From Microcosmobacter sp040493455 (lineage in GTDB: Bacteria > Bacteroidota > Bacteroidia > Flavobacteriales > Flavobacteriaceae): DNA of 64,000 nucleotides. The position numbers were made by a program, and so were the translations under genes. This document shows, piece by piece, positions 1 through 8,492 of this stretch. The notes beneath the pieces are model-generated. The model searched no databases and was not told where the DNA came from. It saw only the letters and a list, made by a program, of their open reading frames with translations. The number at the start of each line of letters is the position of its first letter. The first letter of the stretch is position 1. The stretch is from positions 434,001 to 498,000 of the forward strand of contig NZ_JANFDA010000001.1 of the NCBI RefSeq assembly GCF_040493455.1, in the 5' to 3' direction.

Positions 1-532
1 AGTCCTCGCCTTTAGCATGGCGAATATCAAGGAGTTGAAACCCAACAGCTTTATGTGCACCAGAAGATCTTACATTTTTTGAGTTGACTTCAGTGATTAT
101 AGCGTCAAATTCACCTTTTAACTCCGAAGCCATGTGTTGGTACAAGCTTCTAAAAATACCTAGTCTTCTATAGTCCTTATCGATACAAACTTGACCCATA
201 ATGAGGTATTTTAGGTGGGTTAGGTTTTTTGATTTTAGAACTATTTTCAGATGACGAAATAGAGGCTTAAGTATGGGAACGTCTTCTATAAATTCTGTAA
301 GCGTACATAAGGCATAGCCAACGACATCATCATTGTGTTTTGCAATAATATGGGGACATGCATCATTCATTTTTTTCAAAGCCTCTAACGTATGGTGAAC
401 AGTCACATAGCCTTCTTGTTCTTTTTCTGAAAGGCTAATATGCTGAGGTAAATTCCTTTTCTGAATCTTTAGAATCTGCTCTAATTCTTCATTTGAAGAT
501 GCTCTGCTATATGTTATTTCAGGAACTGACAT
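1..532 (-). CDS. GNAT family N-acetyltransferase (3' end outside window)
   Basis: The reading frame starts at the ATG at 530-532 (MSVPEITYSR) and stays open to the window edge, so about 177 residues are visible and the C-terminus is missing. The stretch around residues 110-135 (MGQVCIDKDYRRLGIFRSLY) matches motif A of the GNAT fold, whose Q/R-x-x-G/A loop binds the acetyl-CoA pyrophosphate. A preceding strand with GYAL fits the central beta sheet. The substrate cannot be inferred. It is transcribed away from the small membrane genes to its right and is therefore its own unit. Confidence 0.8.
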   Translation of the reverse strand, partial: MSVPEITYSRASSNEELEQILKIQKRNLPQHISLSEKEQEGYVTVHHTLEALKKMNDACPHIIAKHNDDVVGYALCTLTEFIEDVPILKPLFRHLKIVLKSKNLTHLKYLIMGQVCIDKDYRRLGIFRSLYQHMASELKGEFDAIITEVNSKNVRSSGAHKAVGFQLLDIRHAKGED

Positions 533-642
533 ATGAAACTCAACAATAGCTCTAAGTTAATAATATTGATGCTAATAAATCCTATTAAAACATCATCGGC
601 CTGAACGGTGTAACACTTAATTGAATTTATGGACAAATAAGT

Positions 643-819
643 ATGGAGAATTTAAAAGGATTAAAGAGGTTTTTCTTAATGATGGCTTTGACTATGATCA
701 TTGTTTTTGTATTCTCAATTCTTAAAGAATTAATAGGAAGAGGTTGGGCTTCTGTATTAATAATGTTTGTGTCAATTCCTTTGGTTCTTTATTCATTCAA
801 GAGGTTTATAAGCAAATAA
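643..819 (+). CDS. small two-helix membrane protein, unknown function
   Basis: A 58-residue frame (ATG at 643, TAA at 817-819) starting MENLKGLKRFFLMMALTMII. It has two hydrophobic stretches (about residues 10-26 and 36-50) separated by a short charged loop and ends in basic residues (FKRFISK), which fits a small inner-membrane hairpin protein. It lies 10 bp before another tiny membrane frame and upstream of the unknown gene at 1022. I do not recognise the family. The hydrophobic pattern and the basic ends support a real gene, but the frame is short. Confidence 0.45.
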   Translation: MENLKGLKRFFLMMALTMIIVFVFSILKELIGRGWASVLIMFVSIPLVLYSFKRFISK

Positions 820-829
820 TGGCATTATT

Positions 830-991
830 ATGATAAGCACGATACTTATATTAACGAAGAATCATAGGGTTCCTCATAATGGCCCGATAGACTTCTCTGG
901 ATCTTCATTGGTGGTTGGATTTTTGATTATCGTATTTGTTGTTTTGTTTACATGGAGCAAGTGGGATTCTAAAAGAAGAAATAAATCTTAA
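830..991 (+). CDS. small single-helix membrane protein, unknown function
   Basis: A 53-residue frame with ATG at 830 and TAA at 989-991. One clear transmembrane segment (about residues 29-43, VVGFLIIVFVVLFTW) is followed by a strongly basic tail (KWDSKRRNKS), so the tail should be cytoplasmic. It is tightly packed between the preceding small membrane gene and the bPH-like gene at 1022, which suggests one transcript. The family is not recognised. It could be a chance frame, but hydrophobic helix plus positive tail is typical of genuine small membrane proteins. Confidence 0.4.
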   Translation: MISTILILTKNHRVPHNGPIDFSGSSLVVGFLIIVFVVLFTWSKWDSKRRNKS

Positions 992-1021
992 TGCCTCCTC
1001 TTGATTAGCTATATTTGTTTG

Positions 1022-1555
1022 ATGACTGAAATAGAATTTACAGTAAGAGAGCCTAAAACATCGTTAGTTTTTAAAGCTTTTGCAGCGTTTATACTGGCCG
1101 TATATTCTACAGTATGTTACTACTTTTTAACAACAAAAGAAGGCTCTTCCGAATCAGCAGTATACCTTATTGCTTTAGGGTTTATTGTGATGAGGTATAT
1201 GGTTTTACCTAGTTTTGTTTTAAAATCAATCCATTTTAATTTCTCTGAATCTAAAATTCAGAGACAAACTTCTCTGGGGCCAATTTCTTTTAAAGGCAAA
1301 TGGAAGGCATTAAAAGCATTAGAATATATTTCAGTGTTTCAAACCGGGAATGGCTATGAGATTCGGTTATGGCATACAAGAACCAAGACATTAAACCTGT
1401 TTGCTCTAGAAGATTATGATGAGGCTTTAAAACAAGGATTTTATTTTTCTGAAAAGCTTAATATTGACCTTCTTGACGCAAGAGAACGAGGCAATCACAG
1501 ATGGGTTGATAAAGAGGCGTATAGAACAACAGGAGAAGTAGTTTACACAGAATAA
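1022..1555 (+). CDS. membrane protein with PH-like C-terminal region, unknown function
   Basis: About 177 residues counted from the ATG at 1022 (MTEIEFTVRE). A TTG start at 1001 in the same frame is possible but less likely. Two hydrophobic segments (about residues 20-40 and 48-65) are followed by a beta-rich region: FNFSESKIQRQ, then LKALEYISVF, then GYEIRLWHTRTKTLNLFAL. This layout resembles small membrane proteins with a bacterial PH (bPH) domain, but that is inference from the pattern. The stop codon directly abuts the ATG of the bioF-like gene, so the two are probably co-transcribed and translationally coupled. Confidence 0.6.
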   Translation: MTEIEFTVREPKTSLVFKAFAAFILAVYSTVCYYFLTTKEGSSESAVYLIALGFIVMRYMVLPSFVLKSIHFNFSESKIQRQTSLGPISFKGKWKALKALEYISVFQTGNGYEIRLWHTRTKTLNLFALEDYDEALKQGFYFSEKLNIDLLDARERGNHRWVDKEAYRTTGEVVYTE

Positions 1556-2701
1556 ATGACGATGTTACCAAAGAAACTTCAAGACAAACTAAATAAGCGC
1601 AAGGAAGATAATGCTTTAAGGCAATTAAGCCATTCAGATGGCTTGATAGACTTCTCTTCCAATGATTATCTAGGGCTTTCAAAGTCTGAAGTTATATTCA
1701 ATCAAGCACATCAATATCTCAAGACTATTGACATGGTTCAGAATGGCGCAACAGGGTCTAGATTGATTTCTGGAAATCATAAGTTGTACGATGAGGTCGA
1801 AACCATGCTTTGTAAGTTTCATAAGAGTGAAGCAGCTTTAATATTTAACTCTGGTTATGATGCAAACATTGGCTTTTTTAGTACTGTACCACAGCGAGGC
1901 GATTTCATCTTATATGATGAATATATCCACGCTTCTATTAGAGATGGTATAAGAATGAATAATGCAGAATCGTACAAGTTCAAACATAATGACTTGAATA
2001 CTCTTGAAGAGTTGCTAAAAAAAGTTCAGCAAGAGGATAAGGATATTTATGTTATCACAGAGTCTGTGTTTTCGATGGATGGTGACTCTCCAGACCTTTT
2101 GCGTTTAGTGGCATTATGCAAAGACTATAATGCGAGATTAGTTGTTGATGAGGCGCATGCTGTTGGACTTTTAAACGATAATGGAGAAGGATTATTACAA
2201 GACTTGGGGATAGAAACATCTGTTTTTGCTCGAATCGTCACCTTTGGGAAGGCGTTAGGATGTCATGGCGCAGCAGTTTTAGGAAGTAATGAGTTGAAAC
2301 AATTTCTGGTAAATTTTTCGAGACCATTTATTTACACAACTGGGCTGTCTCCACATGCTTTAGCAACAATAAAGTATGCTTATAAATCGCTTGAAGATTC
2401 AAAAGAAAGAGAAGTGTTGAAGGATAACATAACGCTTTTTAAGGCTGAACTTGAACGATTAGAACTCAGTGACAGATTTATAGAGAGTGAGTCTGCAATA
2501 CACTGCTGTGTTGTTTCGGGTAATGATAATGTAAAGTCGGTTGCCAGAGATTTGCAAGAAAGCGGGTTTGATGTACGACCAATTCTATCACCTACGGTTC
2601 CTAAAGGGAAAGAGCGTTTGCGTTTTTGTCTGCATAGTTATAATTCTAAGCAGGATGTTATTAGTGTTACCGAACGACTTTCAGAATTAATAAAAAAATA
2701 A
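1556..2701 (+). CDS. bioF: BioF-like alpha-oxoamine synthase (8-amino-7-oxononanoate synthase family)
   Basis: A 381-residue PLP-dependent fold-type I enzyme. BioF condenses pimeloyl thioester with L-alanine to 8-amino-7-oxononanoate in biotin synthesis. Visible hallmarks are SSNDYLGL (35-42), TGSRLISGNH (66-75), the PLP-stacking and substrate region YIHASIRDG (123-131), VVDEAHAVG (196-204), and the Schiff-base lysine in TFGKALGCHGA at about residue 232. Length fits BioF (about 380-390). A second family member at 33402-34595 is clearly Kbl, which makes BioF the better call here. No other bio genes are in the window, so the assignment rests on the protein alone. Start is ATG 1556 or the in-frame ATG at 1562. 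Confidence 0.82.
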   Translation: MTMLPKKLQDKLNKRKEDNALRQLSHSDGLIDFSSNDYLGLSKSEVIFNQAHQYLKTIDMVQNGATGSRLISGNHKLYDEVETMLCKFHKSEAALIFNSGYDANIGFFSTVPQRGDFILYDEYIHASIRDGIRMNNAESYKFKHNDLNTLEELLKKVQQEDKDIYVITESVFSMDGDSPDLLRLVALCKDYNARLVVDEAHAVGLLNDNGEGLLQDLGIETSVFARIVTFGKALGCHGAAVLGSNELKQFLVNFSRPFIYTTGLSPHALATIKYAYKSLEDSKEREVLKDNITLFKAELERLELSDRFIESESAIHCCVVSGNDNVKSVARDLQESGFDVRPILSPTVPKGKERLRFCLHSYNSKQDVISVTERLSELIKK

Positions 2702-2723
2702 AGCGCCCAAATTATTGGGCGCT
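2702..2723. terminator. intrinsic terminator between bioF and cspA
   Basis: A perfect 9-bp inverted repeat, AGCGCCCAA / TTGGGCGCT, with loop ATTA. On the minus strand it is followed by a T-rich tract (complement of the A-run at 2690-2700), so it mainly terminates the cold-shock gene. The bioF stop codon lies within that tract. Confidence 0.75.
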
Positions 2724-2751
2724 CAAAAGCAAAAATACGATATATTGTCTC

Positions 2752-2943
2752 TTAGATAATACTCACATTTACTGCAACCATACCTTTTCTTCCTTCAGCT
2801 TCTTCATACTCTACTTGGTCGCCATCTTTAATTTCTAAACCGTTAAGGTTAGAGACATGAACAAAAATGTCCTTGCCAGTGTCTTGGTTGGTAATGAATC
2901 CGAATCCCTTGGAGTCATTAAAAAATTTAACTGTTCCAGTCAT
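2752..2943 (-). CDS. cspA: cold-shock domain protein
   Basis: A 63-residue single-domain CSD protein that binds single-stranded RNA and DNA. RNP1 is seen as KGFGFI (residues 12-17) and RNP2 as IFVHVS (about 26-31), preceded by GTVKFFN, the usual first strand. Length is slightly shorter than E. coli CspA (70). A -7-like box (TACCTTTG on the minus strand, 2970-2977) lies 27 bp upstream of the start and a terminator follows at 2702-2723, so it is monocistronic. Probable role: RNA chaperone. Confidence 0.93.
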   Translation of the reverse strand: MTGTVKFFNDSKGFGFITNQDTGKDIFVHVSNLNGLEIKDGDQVEYEEAEGRKGMVAVNVSII

Positions 2944-2969
2944 TATAAATAGATAATAAATTAAAGTAG

Positions 2970-2977
2970 CAAAGGTA
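2970..2977 (-). promoter_or_regulatory. -7 promoter element of cspA
   Basis: TACCTTTG on the minus strand matches the Bacteroidota -7 consensus TAnnTTTG and sits 27 bp before the cspA ATG. No good TTG is found 19 nt upstream, so only the -7 element is supported. Confidence 0.45.
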
Positions 2978-3032
2978 CAACTTATACAAGTACCGATTGT
3001 TAATTAATTGTTTTTATTTGAAAGATAATGAG

Positions 3033-3269
3033 TTAGTACTTGTTTCGCTTTTGATTTTCGCGCATTTTATCGAGATTTTCTTGGGTAAGCATGTAGTCTT
3101 TTAGTTTCTTGTCTTTCCAGCGATAGTAAGAAAATAGAGGAAAGACGATGAAAAATAAGCCAATAGTACCAAATCCAATTAGTTTTTGAGAATATTCAGC
3201 ATCGATAACAAAACCAGTTATGATTGAGCCTATTGTGGCAATAAAGAGAATCCAAATGATGTATTTCAT
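3033..3269 (-). CDS. small two-helix membrane protein, unknown function
   Basis: A 78-residue protein with two transmembrane segments (about residues 3-21 and 30-50) and a long basic, charged C-terminal tail (RWKDKKLKDYMLTQENLDKM...). No recognised domain. It follows the DUF4286 gene with 12 bp spacing and is likely in its operon. Predicted to sit in the inner membrane with both ends cytoplasmic. Confidence 0.65.
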   Translation of the reverse strand: MKYIIWILFIATIGSIITGFVIDAEYSQKLIGFGTIGLFFIVFPLFSYYRWKDKKLKDYMLTQENLDKMRENQKRNKY

Positions 3270-3281
3270 CTCATTAGAATT

Positions 3282-3605
3282 TTAATTGAAGGTCACCGCA
3301 TACTCATCGACGACTTCCAATTCTGTTCTAAAAGCAACTATTTTATCAGCAAAGCGTTTCATCCCATCTTGTCGCAAACGAGCAGCATGATCTCTATAAT
3401 ACTCATCTAATGCAGTTCTTGACTTTGCTCTGTATTGAACTGAATACGTAGTACCTCCAAGTTCTTCTTCAACCAAAACCTTAGTTAGCTTGGCTTCCAA
3501 AAACTTTCCGGTAGCTAGAACTTGTGGAATATGAAGTTTTATCCAGTTTAACCACTCATCGTGCACACTATCATCGACATTTATGGTAACATTATATATG
3601 ATCAT
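3282..3605 (-). CDS. DUF4286 family protein
   Basis: A 107-residue soluble protein starting MIIYNVTINVDDSVHDEWL. The N-terminal strand pattern (YNVTINVDDSVHDEWLNW) and the YSVQYRAKS strand in the middle match DUF4286, small ferredoxin-like alpha/beta proteins common in Bacteroidota and often next to TPR or tRNA genes. Function is not established. It lies 69 bp downstream of the large TPR gene on the same strand and 12 bp upstream of a small membrane gene, so it is probably the middle gene of a three-gene unit. Confidence 0.8.
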   Translation of the reverse strand: MIIYNVTINVDDSVHDEWLNWIKLHIPQVLATGKFLEAKLTKVLVEEELGGTTYSVQYRAKSRTALDEYYRDHAARLRQDGMKRFADKIVAFRTELEVVDEYAVTFN

Positions 3606-3674
3606 AGATTAAATACTATCTTAATTAAAGGGCAAAGATAAGGAAATCAGTATCAGAAAAGCCTATAAAAAGCA

Positions 3675-5453
3675 CTAGTTAATGGCGTCGCCTCTAAGCA
3701 TTCTAAACTTCTTTCGGGCTTCAATAAAGTAGATACTATCTTCGTGTTCGAATAAGACTTTTTCGTATAGCGGTTTAGCTTTTTCGGGCTCAGCAAGATG
3801 ATAGTTGTACAATTCGGCTAAATGAAAATAAGCATCATCAGCAAGAATATCTTCTCTGTAATCTGCTATAATTTTTTGATAGTTAACTTCAGCCTTACGA
3901 TACTGCTTTTTCTTTTCGTAGAGTTGAGCTTGTTTAAACAAAGCCTGATCTATAATACTTTCGCCTTTATGCTCTACAAGAATTTTTTCAAGCAACTCAA
4001 TGGCTTTACTAGTATTGTTCTGGTACGCCATAAGATCTGCCTTAGCATAAATTTTTAAGGCAGTTTGCGTTGAGTCTTCGTACTTATTATCAGAAATTAA
4101 AAGCTTTAAATCCAAAGCATCATTTGCAATGAGCTGCGAGGTGGACGACTTAAGTATTTTAAGTTGCGATTCTGCCCATTCGAAATCACCTTTATAGTAA
4201 CTGGTTTTAGCGACTTTGAATCTAGCTTCTTGAGCAATGGTACTATTTTTTAGATTAGCTTGAATTTGTGAATAGTAAATCAATGCCTCATTGAATTTCT
4301 CTTGAAACACTAAAATATCCGCAATTTTTAGTTTTACTGATGCTTCTTGAAATGGTGAAAGCGTAAGTTTTAGACTTTGCTTTAAAAAGTTGCTACCTTC
4401 CTTCGGTTTGTTCACATAAAACGCAAGAAAATTACCGTAGGAAATTTGTAGCGGTAATGTTGGTTCAAACTTACCGTAGATATTGAAGAGCTCCAGATAC
4501 TTATCATTGATCTGCGGATACTCTTCTTGAGTGCCTAGTTCAGTATCAATATCCAAAAGGTATTGATGCGCAAGCAATAGTGTAGGAACATCTTGAGAAG
4601 TTTCCAAAATATAGTTGAAAACATCTTTGGTTACATCGTATTGCTTATCATCTAAGGCGGCAATTCCTAAATCGATAATGCGATCTAAGCTTTCAGGGTT
4701 TCTCCGATATAGTGCCTTTTCTTGAGTAAAGGATTTGTTATATGCTTTTTCCTGAACGTATAGCCAACTAAGGAGCTCGTACCAATGAGCCTCAGGACTA
4801 GCCTGAAGCTTTTTCAAAAGAAGTTTCCGAAGCGTGGCATTATTTTCATTACTACTATTTTCTGAAATAAACCCAGAGATAGCGCGCTTAGCATTACTGA
4901 TAAACGTAGGCTTATCTTCGAGATAATCGATATAGTTAGTAAACATTTTTGGCACATCCCCTTGATCCGCATAAATCCTGGCAAGCTGAATGTTGTAATT
5001 CTTCTCTGGTTGGAGCACCATGCCTTTTTCGTAAACCTTTATAGCATAATCGAGCAATGAATGCTCTTCAAATTTCCGTGCTAGGCTATACACATAATAA
5101 GGACGCTCGTCTAAGTAAGTCATGGCCTCATCATACTTAGTCTTAGCCAAATCCAAACTATCTTTTAGTTGATAATTATAGCCAAGCTCTACAATAAGCA
5201 TTGGGCTATTGCTCTTGGTTAATTTTTGAAGCATTAGTTGTTCTGCTTCATCAAATCGCTCTAGCTGTTGAAGGGTACTGATAATCTTGTAGAGGTATTT
5301 AGTGCCTCCTGGCTTTTCATCATATAATCTTTGATAAGATATCAGAGCTTTCTCAAATTCTCCACGCTTAAAGTAGTCATCTGCAATAATATCGTTCTGA
5401 GAACTTACCAGTTGACTTATACATAAAACCGCTATGAGAATTAACTTTCGCAT
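3675..5453 (-). CDS. tetratricopeptide-repeat protein, secreted or periplasmic
   Basis: 592 residues. An N-terminal signal peptide (MRKLILIAVLCISQLVSSQ) is followed by TPR-like helical repeats throughout, clearest near the N-terminus (residues 20-180) and near the C-terminus (about 465-590), where successive units such as YEKKKQYRKAEVNYQKII and AYFHLAELY appear. Proteins of this layout act as protein-protein scaffolds in the periplasm of flavobacteria. The partner is unknown. It is first in a probable unit with DUF4286 and the small membrane gene. A terminator-like hairpin (5505-5530) separates it from genes upstream. Confidence 0.85.
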   Translation of the reverse strand: MRKLILIAVLCISQLVSSQNDIIADDYFKRGEFEKALISYQRLYDEKPGGTKYLYKIISTLQQLERFDEAEQLMLQKLTKSNSPMLIVELGYNYQLKDSLDLAKTKYDEAMTYLDERPYYVYSLARKFEEHSLLDYAIKVYEKGMVLQPEKNYNIQLARIYADQGDVPKMFTNYIDYLEDKPTFISNAKRAISGFISENSSNENNATLRKLLLKKLQASPEAHWYELLSWLYVQEKAYNKSFTQEKALYRRNPESLDRIIDLGIAALDDKQYDVTKDVFNYILETSQDVPTLLLAHQYLLDIDTELGTQEEYPQINDKYLELFNIYGKFEPTLPLQISYGNFLAFYVNKPKEGSNFLKQSLKLTLSPFQEASVKLKIADILVFQEKFNEALIYYSQIQANLKNSTIAQEARFKVAKTSYYKGDFEWAESQLKILKSSTSQLIANDALDLKLLISDNKYEDSTQTALKIYAKADLMAYQNNTSKAIELLEKILVEHKGESIIDQALFKQAQLYEKKKQYRKAEVNYQKIIADYREDILADDAYFHLAELYNYHLAEPEKAKPLYEKVLFEHEDSIYFIEARKKFRMLRGDAIN

Positions 5454-5504
5454 AAAGCTAATTTATAGAATTAAAGTTGACTTAGTGTGAATGTTTTTAT
5501 AAAA

Positions 5505-5530
5505 AATGCCCAAGCGTTAACTCGGGCATT
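5505..5530 (-). terminator. intrinsic terminator, minus strand
   Basis: AATGCCC / GGGCATT arms around a 12-nt loop that can add two further pairs (AG/CT). The minus strand continues in TTTTTTATAAAA. It ends transcription coming from the serS side and isolates the TPR gene. The nearest upstream reading frame is the 22-codon one at 5642-5710. Confidence 0.7.
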
Positions 5531-5641
5531 AGTACCATTCAAAATAAATGTGCTATTAATCATATTTCTTTCAATGATTCAATTATTCTAACATGGCAGC
5601 TTCTACTATTGTATTAAAAGTATATACTACTATATGAAACC

Positions 5642-5710
5642 CTAAAATAAAATCTTGCTTACCATAATTGCTAGAGACGCTAGCAATAGAAGACGTTTTA
5701 CATTTTTCAT
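5642..5710 (-). CDS. possible 22-residue hydrophobic peptide
   Basis: ATG at 5708-5710 opens a 22-codon frame beginning MKNVKRLLLLASLAIMVSKI and closing with TAG. It looks like a lone basic-plus-hydrophobic helix, or the signal peptide of a decayed secreted protein. About 110 nt of untranslated sequence follow before a strong terminator at 5505-5530. No promoter consensus is seen upstream. The ORF contains an inverted repeat, ATTGCTA / TAGCAAT. Evidence is only composition and context. Confidence 0.3.
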   Translation of the reverse strand: MKNVKRLLLLASLAIMVSKILF

Positions 5711-5847
5711 AAGTAGGTTAAATTTTGGTTGTTATAGTTTGGGAGCTCTAACTTCTTAAAAAAAGGCAGAATAACATAGAAATCTTAAAGAAAATCGTTT
5801 AAAAACGTATTTTTTTAACACTTAAACGATTCTTAGTAAGAATCGGA

Positions 5848-7119
5848 CTACTTTATAAAATCAAACCCTGTATATGGCACTAAGGCTTCAGGAATTTTAA
5901 TCCCATCTGGAGTTTGGTAGTTTTCTAAGATACCAGCTAAAACTCTAGGTAAGGCTAGTGAACTACCATTTAGTGTATGTGCTAATTGATTTTTGCCATC
6001 GTCGTTTTTGAAACGGAGTTTCAAGCGATTAGCTTGAAAAGTTTCAAAATTAGAAATAGAAGAAATCTCTAACCAACGCTCTTGTGCAGTAGAATATACT
6101 TCAAAATCATAAGTCAATGCAGATGCAAAAGTAAGATCACCTCCACAAAGACGTAAGATTCTGTACGGTAATTTTAATTCCCTCAAAATATCTTTAACAT
6201 GATCCACCATTTCATCTAGAGCAACATAAGAACGCTCAGGATGTTCAACTCGGATAATTTCGACCTTATCAAATTGGTGTAAACGATTAAGTCCTCTTAC
6301 ATGCGCACCATAACTACCAGCTTCTCTCCTAAAACAAGGTGTGTAGCCAGTTATAGCCAGAGGTAAATCATTTTTATTAACCAGGTCGCCTCTAAATAAG
6401 TTGGTTCCTGGAACTTCAGCAGTAGGAATTAAATACAAATTATCGCCAGTGACATGGTACATTTGCCCTTCTTTGTCTGGCAATTGACCAGTACCAAATC
6501 CTGAAGCCTCATTAACAAGATGAGGTAATTGATACTCAGTGTATCCTGCTTCTGTATTCTTATCGAGGAAATAAGCAATTAAAGCACGTTGAAGTCTGGC
6601 GCCTTTTCCTTTATAAACAGGAAAACCTGCGCCAGTAATTTTGTTTCCTAATTCGAAATCAATAATGTCGTGTTTTTTTGCAAGTTCCCAATGCGGCAAC
6701 GCACCTTCAGGTAATGTTGGCACATCACCTTCTCTAAATACTTCTTCGTTATCTTCATCAGAATTTCCGAGAGGAACAAGGTCATTAGGTACATTCGGAA
6801 TCTTATAAAGCAGTTCGTTTAATGCATCTGCTTTTTCGTTTAATTCAGATTCCAAGTCTCTTGTCGACTCTTTAAGTTGAGAAGTTTTCTCCTTAAGAAT
6901 ATTTGCTTTTTGAGCTTCTCCAGACTTGAAAAGCATACCAATCTCTTTTGAAAGGGTATTAGATTCAGCTTTTAAAGTGTCTAATTTTGTTTGAAGGGCT
7001 CTGCGCTCTTCATCAAAATTCAACACATCATTAACCATTTCTGAAGCATCAATATTTCGCTTAGTTAAACTAGCGATAACATGTTCTTTATTTTCTCTTA
7101 TGTATGAAACTTGTAACAT
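5848..7119 (-). CDS. serS: seryl-tRNA synthetase
   Basis: 423 residues, normal length for bacterial SerRS. It charges tRNA-Ser (and tRNA-Sec where present) with serine. The N-terminal coiled-coil arm that grips the long variable arm of tRNA-Ser spans about residues 28-105. Class II motif 2 is seen as FRREAGSYGAHVRGLNRLHQ and motif 3 as NGSSLALPRVLAGILENYQ near the C-terminus, and the serine/ATP site region TAEVPGTN is present. It starts at ATG 7119, 65 bp after the HTTM gene, in a probable ribF-HTTM-serS transcript. Confidence 0.97.
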   Translation of the reverse strand: MLQVSYIRENKEHVIASLTKRNIDASEMVNDVLNFDEERRALQTKLDTLKAESNTLSKEIGMLFKSGEAQKANILKEKTSQLKESTRDLESELNEKADALNELLYKIPNVPNDLVPLGNSDEDNEEVFREGDVPTLPEGALPHWELAKKHDIIDFELGNKITGAGFPVYKGKGARLQRALIAYFLDKNTEAGYTEYQLPHLVNEASGFGTGQLPDKEGQMYHVTGDNLYLIPTAEVPGTNLFRGDLVNKNDLPLAITGYTPCFRREAGSYGAHVRGLNRLHQFDKVEIIRVEHPERSYVALDEMVDHVKDILRELKLPYRILRLCGGDLTFASALTYDFEVYSTAQERWLEISSISNFETFQANRLKLRFKNDDGKNQLAHTLNGSSLALPRVLAGILENYQTPDGIKIPEALVPYTGFDFIK

Positions 7120-7184
7120 AACCTATTCTCAACTTAAGGCAACAAAAGTAATAAGTTTTCAAAAGGTAGAAAACAAAAGAGGAG

Positions 7185-8492
7185 CTATTTAGATGGTAAT
7201 ATCCAATCGGAATGCTTAAAAGCACTCCATTCTGCAGAAGCGAGATCTACTTTAGGGTCAATTAGTTGTTTTCTGGGCTTGCCATTAACGCTCAAATAAG
7301 CAGTAACAAAAACCTGAATATCTTTTCCTTCTTCTGCATATTCTCTCTTCAGTCTTTGAGCAAATTGCCAAATAAAGTCTGGTTTGCTAGAAGCACCACG
7401 TTGTTGTTTTTTGGTAAGATAATCGTTGAGTTTTACAATGGTTTCTTCACCTGTTGCTTTGTCTACAACTTTATATATAGCAGAAGCGTGTTTTGTGCGC
7501 AGCATCATGCGCCACGACATGCGATGACCTTCTTCTGTCCAAAGCACATTGTCTTGGATAAAATGATGGCGTATTGGCAATACCAATTGAATGATGAAGT
7601 ACACCACAAAAAAGCCAACCCAAATAGGTTTAGGTTTTGAAAACACCTTTTCACTGGGTTCATATAATGGCTTTCGCTTTAGAAAAATATTGCGAATCGT
7701 TTTTGGCTCAAAAAAGAATAGTGTAAATGCCAGCGACATATATGGGAATATGCCAACTTGAAAAATAAAAGAGTTAAACAAGTGAAAGAAAATAGAAGCA
7801 TAAAAGGCTAATTTTCTTGTAGGTTTCCACAGCAATAATGGGATAACAAGACCATCAAACAAAATACCTCCATAGGCAAGAAAATAGTGAACCACTTTGT
7901 TCTGTAAAAAATCACCAACGATAAAATAATGTTGCTTGCCTTTCATTAAGAGTTCCATGACACTAGTGTCTAACCAGTCTGGATATATCTTCGCAATTGC
8001 ACCGTAGGTATATACAATGAACATCTGTAGAATAAACAGGAAACTGCACCAATAGGGCATCGAAATACTCTTGATACTTGGGTTTTGTTTTGCATCTACA
8101 GAATAGTAACGATGTGCTGGTTGTATCACCATGATTGCACTTAGGAAAATCAATAAGTAATAGTGATTATTGTATGAGGACTTTTGCATTAAGTAGGTTA
8201 ATACCCACATAATGGTAAAGCCTAAAGTGCTAGCGCGATACTTATAGCCAATCATTATAAAGAAACCAAACACACCCATAATGGCGTAGTACAAATACAT
8301 CCAATTACCAGGAAGAGGTTGAAGCCAATCGAAACCAATAAAGTTGAATGTGAATTCTGGTTCTATCATGGTGCGTTTTACCCACCCAGTTGCAATGGCG
8401 CCAAAGGATTCTAAAAAACAAAGAAGACCGAAAATAATCCTAAAAACGATTAATGGCGCATTGTCTATATGTCTGAATAGAAAGTTGTTCAC
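7185..8492 (-). CDS. HTTM-domain integral membrane protein
   Basis: 435 residues with many transmembrane helices in the first 300 residues, then a soluble C-terminal part of about 130 residues. The N-terminus (ApPLIVFRIIFGLLCFLESFG in type) and the internal FHLFNSFIFQVGIFPYMS motif match the HTTM (horizontally transferred transmembrane) domain shared with vitamin-K-dependent gamma-carboxylase. In bacteria the reaction is unknown. Its ATG overlaps the ribF stop by 4 nt (ATGA), so translation is coupled to ribF. Confidence 0.85.
   Translation of the reverse strand: MNNFLFRHIDNAPLIVFRIIFGLLCFLESFGAIATGWVKRTMIEPEFTFNFIGFDWLQPLPGNWMYLYYAIMGVFGFFIMIGYKYRASTLGFTIMWVLTYLMQKSSYNNHYYLLIFLSAIMVIQPAHRYYSVDAKQNPSIKSISMPYWCSFLFILQMFIVYTYGAIAKIYPDWLDTSVMELLMKGKQHYFIVGDFLQNKVVHYFLAYGGILFDGLVIPLLLWKPTRKLAFYASIFFHLFNSFIFQVGIFPYMSLAFTLFFFEPKTIRNIFLKRKPLYEPSEKVFSKPKPIWVGFFVVYFIIQLVLPIRHHFIQDNVLWTEEGHRMSWRMMLRTKHASAIYKVVDKATGEETIVKLNDYLTKKQQRGASSKPDFIWQFAQRLKREYAEEGKDIQVFVTAYLSVNGKPRKQLIDPKVDLASAEWSAFKHSDWILPSK

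Larger units (their letters stand above)
5454..5847. other. 394-bp intergenic region between TPR gene and serS
   Basis: Holds, from right to left on the minus strand: two mutually exclusive hairpins just after serS (arms 5827-5834/5838-5845 and 5793-5802/5822-5831), a possible 22-codon peptide gene, and the terminator at 5505-5530. The 14-mer at 5708-5721 is identical to the core of the repeated small-RNA-like units at 61.7-62.0 kb. Confidence 0.5.

Noticed and set aside
1001..1021. TTG start at 1001 for the bPH-like gene
   Set aside because: The following segment (MISYICL) lacks the pattern of the protein, and ATG at 1022 is the better start.
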